Below the pieces are notes generated by a model. That model saw only the letters and a list, made by a program, of their open reading frames with translations, made no database searches and had not been told where the DNA came from. Source: an uncultured Lachnospiraceae bacterium (GTDB lineage: Bacteria > Bacillota > Clostridia > Lachnospirales > Lachnospiraceae). Taken from it: a stretch of DNA of 9,792 nt. Where the stretch lies: positions 1 through 9,792 of the forward strand of contig CADBLW010000023.1 of the NCBI GenBank assembly GCA_902795625.1. Direction: 5' to 3'. The position numbers and the translations under genes are program-made. Below, in pieces: positions 1-5,678 of the stretch. How positions within the stretch are numbered: the first letter of the stretch is position 1; each line of letters starts with the position of its first letter.

Positions 1-305
1 GAGACATTTTCAAACACGGTCTCCTCGTTGTTCAGATTGTAATTCTGGAATATAAAACCGATGTACTTGTTCCGGAGCAGATCGGTCTGTTTCTCCATCG
101 AGAGACCGTCGATCGTGATGATACCGGTCTCGTAATCATCCAGTCCGCCGATGACGTTGAGAAGCGTCGTCTTGCCGCATCCGCTCGGTCCGAAGATCGC
201 GCACATGCCGCTCTCGGGCACATTCAAAGAGACATCATTGATCACGTGGATCTCGTTCTGTTTGCCCTTGTTATAATATTTCTGAAGTCCGATAAGTTCG
301 ATCAT
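1..305 (-). CDS. Gene E: long-class MacB-like ABC transporter, start of ATPase (3' end outside window)
   Basis: Only the first 101 residues are inside the window. They begin MIELIGLQKYYNKGKQNEIH and contain Walker A GPSGCGKTT (39-47) and the Q-loop FQNYNLN (glutamine 87); the signature, Walker B and the whole permease lie beyond the left edge. About two thirds of residues match the start of gene C, with one three-residue gap near residue 73, and the match to the short class is much weaker, so E belongs to the long class. By analogy it should run for some 850 more residues and carry the same one-plus-three helix permease. ATG at 305 is supported by a perfect Shine-Dalgarno site and by overlap with the stop of D. 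It is probably the partner subunit of D. Confidence 0.88.
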   Translation of the reverse strand, partial: MIELIGLQKYYNKGKQNEIHVINDVSLNVPESGMCAIFGPSGCGKTTLLNVIGGLDDYETGIITIDGLSMEKQTDLLRNKYIGFIFQNYNLNNEETVFENV

Positions 306-2641
306 TCTTCCTCACCTCCCCGCAACGATTTCTTGACACTTGTTCCGAAGAGATTCTTGATCTGCTTTCTCGTCACACGGAACGTCAGGAAGAACATGCC
401 GATGATGATGACGACGTACTGCCATGGTTGCAGATACCGCAGCTGACCGTTCCATTTCGGATAGTGGAATATGATCCATGCCGCGATCGGCAGCAGGATC
501 AGGGAAGGCAACAGCGAGAACAGCATACGCACATAGATGCCGACACGGATCACCTTGACGGGAATGCCCATGGAACGCATGATCGCGATATCCTCGCTGA
601 ACGCGCCGACCGTCCTGTTGGCGCACATATTGATGAACATTGCAACAAAGCAGATTCCGAGAATCCAGACGATCGCATACAGAAATCCGCCGAACACGCG
701 GCTGAGGATTTCCATCATCTCCGACTTGTATGTCATATCCGAGGTAGTTGCAATATACCCATCCGAGCGCAGCTTCTTCGCAATTCTACCTGCCTTGAGG
801 TCGTTTCCGAAAAACAGGCTGGCCTGTTTGTAATTGTCTCTGTAGTACTGCTCGCACAGCTGTTCCGCGACATGCAGGCCGATATAACAGACATCCACTC
901 TCCCGTTGCTGTCGTTATAAGGACCGGTCGGCGCTGTAGCGGGAAGTTCAGTCAGGAAGGCATCCCTGTTCAACGTCAGCGTATATGCATCTGATCCGTC
1001 TTCGTCGACATTCTCATCCCCGGAGAGGAGCTGATCCATCAATGCGAGGTACATTCCTTCGGAGTTGCCGTAATTGTCTCTGTCCTTGTAGTAGCTGTCA
1101 GCGTCGTAGGAATCAAGAGCGATCGTCGCCTTAACGTCCGCGCCGGAATTCAACAGCTCGAGCAGATCCGTGTTGCTGTAGTAGATTTTATCCGGATCCA
1201 TGCCCGCATCGATCTTCACCTTGTACGGCTTAATGTTTGCATTCTGTCCGTCAGTGGTGACTGCCGTAAGCTTGAATCCGCTGTGATACAGTCCCCATAC
1301 AACCGAAAGAGAACGATACCCTTCGTCGGTCATCAGCGCAATCCGCTCCGCCGTATTGTCGGCAATGTACACGACACCGGTGACAGTGTACGTGATCCCC
1401 GCGATGCTGAGCGTATCCAGCTGAACGGAATCCACGCCGTACCACTGCTGATAGAAGATCGGAACTCGCAGAAGGATCTCATTGATCTTTTCGGGATAGC
1501 GGCCGACATCGGGCTTGCCGAAGTCCTCGCCGCAGGTCACGAAGAATTCTCCGTTCTCAAAGCGGTCCATCTCATACTCGTACCAGCTGGTATCCGCGTT
1601 CGCGGTCAGGTCTCTCATGCGCACATCGAGAATGTAATCATAGTGAACTGCCCGGTCGGCTCCGTATTTGGACGCAAGGGCAGTAAGTTCCTCGTCCTTG
1701 ATCACCTTTCCGTCCTTCTGTATGATCACAAGCCGTCCCTTCATCGGACGGAACATGTGATTTTTCTCAAAGAGCAGGGAAGCATCCCCGCAGAACATCG
1801 TGATCAGGAACACGCCGAAGGTGCCGATCAGCAATAAAAGGCACAGGAAAATGCTGAGTTTCGGCTTCGCGAAGAAGATCGACCTTCCGAGAAGCATACC
1901 GTTGGAGATCGTGGAGACTTTTCCGTCCTTCTCCACCTTCGGATACTCCTTCTCCTCCGGCTCCGTGATCATCTGGTCAGCCTCTACGGCACCGTCGAAG
2001 ACACGGATATGTCTTGTTGCGAACTCGCTCACCTGGTCATAGCTGTGCGTGACCATGATCAACAGCTTATCCTTGGAAACCTCGCGAAGCAGCGCTATGA
2101 TCTCTCTCGACGTCTGTGCATCAAGGTTACCGGTCGGCTCGTCCGCAAGGATGATCGGGCTGTCCTTCGCCAGAGCTCGCGCGATAACGGTTCTCTGCTT
2201 CTGTCCGCCGGACAGCTGACTGCCCTTCTGGCGCATATGCTTTTTAAGGCCGACTCGCTCGATCAGTTCGATCGCGCGCTTGCGGCGCTCGATCGGATCG
2301 CTGATGGTCATGAGAGCAAGCTCCACGTTCTGAAGGACCGTGAAGCTGTCAAGAATGTTGTAGTTCTGGAAAATGAAAGAGATATACTTCTCCCGGTACT
2401 CTTCCCACTCCGGTTGAAGATAATGCGAGGTAGGCTGCTCCTCGATATAGAGTTCGCCCTCCTCATAGGTATCCATGCCGCTCAGCACATTTAAAAGCGT
2501 GGATTTGCCGGAGCCCGAAGCACCGGTGATCGCCACAAATTCCCCTCGCTCAAACGAAAGGTTCACGCCGCGTATGCCTACGGTAACGTTACCCTCGGAA
2601 ACATAGATCTTTCCGATGTTCGACAATCGCAGGAATGCCAT
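302..2641 (-). CDS. Gene D: short-class MacB-like ABC transporter, ATPase-permease fusion (779 aa)
   Basis: This is a complete paralogue of gene B. The ATPase has Walker A GASGSGKST at 40-48, Q-loop glutamine at 92 (FQNYN), LSGGQ at 143-147, Walker B ILADEP at 164-169, D-loop NLD at 172-174 and H-loop histidine at 199. A short linker (223-250) leads to membrane helix 1 (about 262-284), an outside domain of about 360 residues (285-648), and helices near 650-672, 705-727 and 742-757. The start follows Shine-Dalgarno site GGGGGGAG by seven bases. Over residues 1-222 it differs from B at only 28 positions, but the outside domain is only weakly similar, with islands such as FRPM-GRLVI and GEDFGKPD-GRYPE kept. 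It has its own upstream promoter region and overlaps gene E by ATGA, so D-E probably form a second heterodimeric transporter. Ligand unknown. Confidence 0.93.
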   Translation of the reverse strand: MAFLRLSNIGKIYVSEGNVTVGIRGVNLSFERGEFVAITGASGSGKSTLLNVLSGMDTYEEGELYIEEQPTSHYLQPEWEEYREKYISFIFQNYNILDSFTVLQNVELALMTISDPIERRKRAIELIERVGLKKHMRQKGSQLSGGQKQRTVIARALAKDSPIILADEPTGNLDAQTSREIIALLREVSKDKLLIMVTHSYDQVSEFATRHIRVFDGAVEADQMITEPEEKEYPKVEKDGKVSTISNGMLLGRSIFFAKPKLSIFLCLLLLIGTFGVFLITMFCGDASLLFEKNHMFRPMKGRLVIIQKDGKVIKDEELTALASKYGADRAVHYDYILDVRMRDLTANADTSWYEYEMDRFENGEFFVTCGEDFGKPDVGRYPEKINEILLRVPIFYQQWYGVDSVQLDTLSIAGITYTVTGVVYIADNTAERIALMTDEGYRSLSVVWGLYHSGFKLTAVTTDGQNANIKPYKVKIDAGMDPDKIYYSNTDLLELLNSGADVKATIALDSYDADSYYKDRDNYGNSEGMYLALMDQLLSGDENVDEDGSDAYTLTLNRDAFLTELPATAPTGPYNDSNGRVDVCYIGLHVAEQLCEQYYRDNYKQASLFFGNDLKAGRIAKKLRSDGYIATTSDMTYKSEMMEILSRVFGGFLYAIVWILGICFVAMFINMCANRTVGAFSEDIAIMRSMGIPVKVIRVGIYVRMLFSLLPSLILLPIAAWIIFHYPKWNGQLRYLQPWQYVVIIIGMFFLTFRVTRKQIKNLFGTSVKKSLRGGEEE
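312..319 (-). promoter_or_regulatory. Shine-Dalgarno site for gene E inside the end of gene D
   Basis: On the minus strand this reads GGAGGTGA, a full match to the anti-Shine-Dalgarno sequence, six bases before the ATG at 305-303. It lies in the codons for the RGGEEE tail of gene D. Together with the ATGA overlap (302-305) it fixes the start of E and implies coupled translation. In both short-class genes this signal coincides with a conserved RGGE tail. Confidence 0.85.
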
Positions 2642-2667
2642 AGCTGTTCTCCCCCCTTTGGATTATT

Positions 2668-2728
2668 ACACAGAAACCGTGCAGTGCGGATCTCACACTG
2701 CACGGTCTTCAGTACGCAGTTTCTGCGT
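2668..2728 (-). promoter_or_regulatory. Structured mRNA leader of gene D (possible attenuator)
   Basis: Within the predicted leader RNA there are two stem-loops. Hairpin 1 (2728-2714) has a 6-bp stem, ACGCAG/CTGCGT, with loop AAA. Hairpin 2 (2706-2676) has a perfect 11-bp stem, ACCGTGCAGTG/CACTGCACGGT, with a 9-nt loop, and runs into the moderately U-rich GGTTTCTGTGT. Alternatively ACGCAGAAAC (2728-2719), which includes the 5' arm of hairpin 1, can pair with GTTTCTGTGT (2677-2668) over 10 bp with one G-U pair, enclosing hairpin 2 and hiding the U-rich tail. The exclusive pairings resemble an attenuator. The U tract is imperfect, so hairpin 2 may instead be an mRNA stability element. No known riboswitch consensus was recognised. 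Confidence 0.5.
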
Positions 2729-2743
2729 GATTTCACATCTCTT

Positions 2744-2773
2744 AGAATACCGCAAACTATGGTGTTTTGTCAA
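2744..2773 (-). promoter_or_regulatory. Candidate sigma-A-type promoter of the D-E pair
   Basis: On the minus strand a perfect -35 TTGACA (2773-2768) is followed after 18 bp by TATTCT (2749-2744), four of six matches to the -10 consensus. Transcription would start near 2737 and give a leader of about 95 nt before gene D. It is the only convincing promoter seen in the window and sits in its only sizeable intergenic gap, which supports it. No extended -10 TG is present. Confidence 0.65.
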
Positions 2774-2775
2774 AT
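2766..2775. promoter_or_regulatory. Downstream copy of TTTGTCAAAT, over the -35 box
   Basis: This is the second copy of the palindromic 10-mer and it contains the complete -35 hexamer of the proposed gene D promoter (TTGACA on the minus strand). A regulator bound here would compete with RNA polymerase. Because TTGACA is itself part of the repeat, the match of this copy is partly explained by the promoter consensus. Confidence 0.4.
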
Positions 2776-2797
2776 CTTGCACACCGTATTCCGGGAG

Positions 2798-2807
2798 TTT
2801 GTCAAAT
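2798..2807. promoter_or_regulatory. Upstream copy of palindromic 10-mer TTTGTCAAAT
   Basis: The sequence TTTGTCAAAT spans the last codons and stop of gene C. Its core TTTG-T-CAAA is a palindrome around one base. An identical copy lies 32 bp closer to gene D, about three helical turns away. As a pair with the second copy it could be an operator; by itself it could be chance, since part is constrained by coding. Confidence 0.4.
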
Positions 2808-5678
2808 GTCGTACTTCGCAAGGATCTCCGCCGGCGTCTTGCGGATCAACCGCAGCAACGGCAGCATGCCGCAGGTGATGGACACCATGTAAAGAACGCC
2901 GATGACAATGAGCGCAAGCCACACCGGGTAGAAGAACAGATTTTCCGCGAATGTGCTCACGTTCAGGACATACCAGACAACTCCGCTTGCGATCAGAAAG
3001 CCCACCATGACGCTCAAGGTCACCACAACGCCTGTTTCCACGGCAAACCGGAAGTTCACGTTTTTCTTCGTCACACCGATCGCACGGTAGATACCGATCT
3101 CGCGGATCCGGTTCATGATCGTTGACTTCATGATGAAGTACATGCACAGGCACATAAATGCAAGCATAACCGCCCCGATCACAAGAAGACGTCTCATGAC
3201 CTTACCGTTATTGCTGATATGCGCATAGAAGCGGTCGTCTTCCGTATAGTATGCCCTCAGGGAGACATTTTTCTCGACATAATAACCGTTGTAATCATCC
3301 TCTACATACTCGGTTATCTTACCGCTGGGCGCCTCCAGTTGACGGAATACCTGCACAAGTTTTTCCGAAGCAGTCTTGGGGTCCGTTGTGTGTATCACGT
3401 AGTACAGTTTCGGCATTGAATCGCTCCAATTGAACATGGACATATTCTGGTCGTCATACACACCGGGTTCTGTCTCCGTATAGGTCCCCTCGTGTCTCAT
3501 ATTCAGATCCAGCATTCGTGTTGTCTTTCCGATCGCCTTGTTCCCGTCAAGATAATCCTCAGGATTCAGTACAACAGCTGCATTGTTGGTGTTCAGAAAA
3601 CCTGAACTCGCGATCAGCAGTTCTCCGGCATCCGCATAATATCCGTAAGATGATGCAGGCAAATGCTCATCATATTTCTGATACATTTCGAGCAGTTCAT
3701 CATAGTCCGGCATAGGATTATCCGCAAGGACATTGACAACCTCCTTCACCTTCAGTTCGATCCCGTTATAGTACACGGTGTCACCGGCTTTCGGCATCGG
3801 CGGTCGATCGGTTTCGGTATCATCAACTTGCTCGGGGATTGCATTCTCGAGCAATTCTTTGATCGTATCATCATCAAATTCGAAACCTGTAAAGGCAATT
3901 CTGTAAAAATACAGATCTCCTACAAGGATCGTACACTCACCCTTTCCGACTTCAAAGTACCCATCCTTGTCGTACGTGACATCATGGCAGTAACCGCGGA
4001 GGTTTTTCTGCATATCCGCCAGTGTAAATTCATTGACATACGCTGCAACTTCATCGGAATCAACGATTCCCGCGACAGTCAGCGGAAAATCGAGTCCTGC
4101 ATCGTGCGAGGTTATCGTCATACCGATAATATTTTCATAATCGTCAATATACCGAAAAGGTGAGTTTTTGATGATCCTCTTTGCAACCTTCCGGGTAATA
4201 ACGGTCTGTCTTTCACCGAGATCAGAAGCGGTTCCTGCTACGACCTTTGCACCGGAGATCAAACGTTCCGGAAGAAACGTCATATTCAGATCGATCGCAA
4301 TACTGTTATCGATTCCCGGGTCGTAGTATCCACCTGTCACATATCTCGCCAGTTGAAAATGGACAACCGGATCCGTCGCTTTTCCGTTGTCGAGTAATCT
4401 GCCGATTCCCCAGTAATCGATCTTGGATGTCGGGTCATTCGCCAGGGATTCGAGCATCGGAGCGACATTGTCAGTCATTGCGGCAACATACAAAACTTTT
4501 GTGTCGTACTTCTCTTTTGCCTTAATGATCTGTCCGAGCCCGCGGCCGAACATCGCAGTGATGAAGACGAACGCTGCACCGAAAAGCATCAGGCACACGG
4601 CGAGACGCTTCTTGCTTTTCTTCTTCATCATATTCTTAAAGTTTTCCCGGTACCCGCTGCGTACCGAGGAACGGAAGTGGAATAATTTTCCGTATTCCTT
4701 TCCCTCCGCCTGAGGCAGTTTGGACATGTCGATGTTCTCTTCCTGTCTGCGCCGCGCCTCAAAGTCCTGATACACGCCCTCACGCAGATTCACTTCGCTT
4801 GTCTCATCGAGAACTGTCACCTTAGGCGTATCGATCTTCAGATAAAACCGTCCGTTGTGGTTGACTACCGTGAGCTTCACAGGTGTTTCCGGTGCGTCTC
4901 CGAAATACGTGATCTCAGCATTACTGTCCTTCTGAACGTGTTCGTCAAGCTCTCCGAGGAAAATGTCGTTCTTATTTCTCGCGACATATCCGCCCGCATT
5001 TTCATTGCTTCGGACGTCCACCACGCGACCGTCCTTCAGCTGAACTACGGTGTCACAGTAGAAATCAACAAGATCTGCCTCGTGGGTTACAAGAATAACC
5101 AGCCGTTCCTTGGACATGGCCTTCAGTATGTCCATGACAAGGATCGTGTTGGCCTCGTCGAGGTTACCGGTGGGCTCATCGGCCAGGATGACCTTCGGGT
5201 TTTTGACGATCGCACGCGCGATTGCCACTCGCTGCTGCTGTCCGCCGGACAGCGTGTCGGGCAGTCTTCTTGAGAACTTCTCCATTCCGACGTTGGAAAG
5301 CGCGACGTTCACACGCTCCTTTATCACCGTCTTATCCGTCAATCCGCACAGCCGCAAGGAGTCTGCGACATTGTCGAAGACCGTCTCCCTGCGGTTGAGA
5401 TTGTAATTTTGGAAAATGACACCGACGTCCCGGTTTCTGAGCATATCGAAATCTTTATTGGATTTCGACATCGGGTTGTCATCCAGAAGGACCTCACCGC
5501 CGGCAACGGAATCCAGGCCTCCGATGACATTGAGAAGCGTCGTCTTACCGCAGCCGCTCTCACCGAACACCGCGCACATCCCGGTGTCGGGAAGCTCAAG
5601 TGTGATATCGTTGATGACGTGGATTTCGTTTTGTCTTCCCTTGTTATAGTATTTTTCAAGGTTCTTAAGGGTGATCAT
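2802..5678 (-). CDS. Gene C: long-class MacB-like ABC transporter, ATPase-permease fusion (958 aa)
   Basis: This is a complete long-class fusion. The ATPase (residues 1-221) shows Walker A GESGCGKTT at 39-47, the Q-loop glutamine at 90 (FQNYN), signature LSGGQ at 143-147, Walker B ILADEP at 164-169 and H-loop histidine at 199; all catalytic motifs are intact. A linker of about 135 residues (222-357), much longer than in B or D, ends in a basic run KKKSKKR before membrane helix 1 (358-378). An extracytoplasmic domain of about 450 residues follows, then three helices (about 831-850, 882-905, 919-940) and the tail TPAEILAKYDI. This is MacB topology (one helix, outside domain, three helices). The start overlaps the stop of B by ATGA, so B and C are probably made together and pair as a heterodimer. 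No membrane-fusion partner is present in the window. Known relatives export or sense peptides and antibiotics; the substrate here is unknown. Confidence 0.93.
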   Translation of the reverse strand: MITLKNLEKYYNKGRQNEIHVINDITLELPDTGMCAVFGESGCGKTTLLNVIGGLDSVAGGEVLLDDNPMSKSNKDFDMLRNRDVGVIFQNYNLNRRETVFDNVADSLRLCGLTDKTVIKERVNVALSNVGMEKFSRRLPDTLSGGQQQRVAIARAIVKNPKVILADEPTGNLDEANTILVMDILKAMSKERLVILVTHEADLVDFYCDTVVQLKDGRVVDVRSNENAGGYVARNKNDIFLGELDEHVQKDSNAEITYFGDAPETPVKLTVVNHNGRFYLKIDTPKVTVLDETSEVNLREGVYQDFEARRRQEENIDMSKLPQAEGKEYGKLFHFRSSVRSGYRENFKNMMKKKSKKRLAVCLMLFGAAFVFITAMFGRGLGQIIKAKEKYDTKVLYVAAMTDNVAPMLESLANDPTSKIDYWGIGRLLDNGKATDPVVHFQLARYVTGGYYDPGIDNSIAIDLNMTFLPERLISGAKVVAGTASDLGERQTVITRKVAKRIIKNSPFRYIDDYENIIGMTITSHDAGLDFPLTVAGIVDSDEVAAYVNEFTLADMQKNLRGYCHDVTYDKDGYFEVGKGECTILVGDLYFYRIAFTGFEFDDDTIKELLENAIPEQVDDTETDRPPMPKAGDTVYYNGIELKVKEVVNVLADNPMPDYDELLEMYQKYDEHLPASSYGYYADAGELLIASSGFLNTNNAAVVLNPEDYLDGNKAIGKTTRMLDLNMRHEGTYTETEPGVYDDQNMSMFNWSDSMPKLYYVIHTTDPKTASEKLVQVFRQLEAPSGKITEYVEDDYNGYYVEKNVSLRAYYTEDDRFYAHISNNGKVMRRLLVIGAVMLAFMCLCMYFIMKSTIMNRIREIGIYRAIGVTKKNVNFRFAVETGVVVTLSVMVGFLIASGVVWYVLNVSTFAENLFFYPVWLALIVIGVLYMVSITCGMLPLLRLIRKTPAEILAKYDI
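4608..5015 (-). other. Extended cytoplasmic linker domain in gene C
   Basis: Residues about 222-357 of gene C lie between the ATPase and the first membrane helix. The stretch is not low complexity: it contains alternating hydrophobic/polar segments suggestive of beta strands (PVKLTVVNHNGRFYLKIDT), then a charged helix-like stretch (DFEARRRQEENID) and a basic segment next to the membrane. The short-class proteins B and D have only 25-60 residues here. It may be a small folded regulatory or partner-contact domain; I do not recognise the fold. Confidence 0.55.

Noticed and set aside
32..223. Small minus-strand frame of 63 codons
   Set aside because: It overlaps the gene E ATPase in another frame; the true frame carries Walker A and Q-loop motifs.
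2676..2706. Hairpin as the terminator of gene C
   Set aside because: It lies downstream of a promoter and close to gene D with only an imperfect U tract; described instead as part of the D leader.
2733..2738. ATG immediately followed by TGA in the gene D leader (start-stop element)
   Set aside because: It lies at the predicted transcription start with no room for a ribosome site; probably chance.
2745..2791. Inverted repeat GAATAC (2745-2750) / GTATTC (2786-2791) around the promoter
   Set aside because: Only six bases per arm and 35 bp apart; too short to call an operator.
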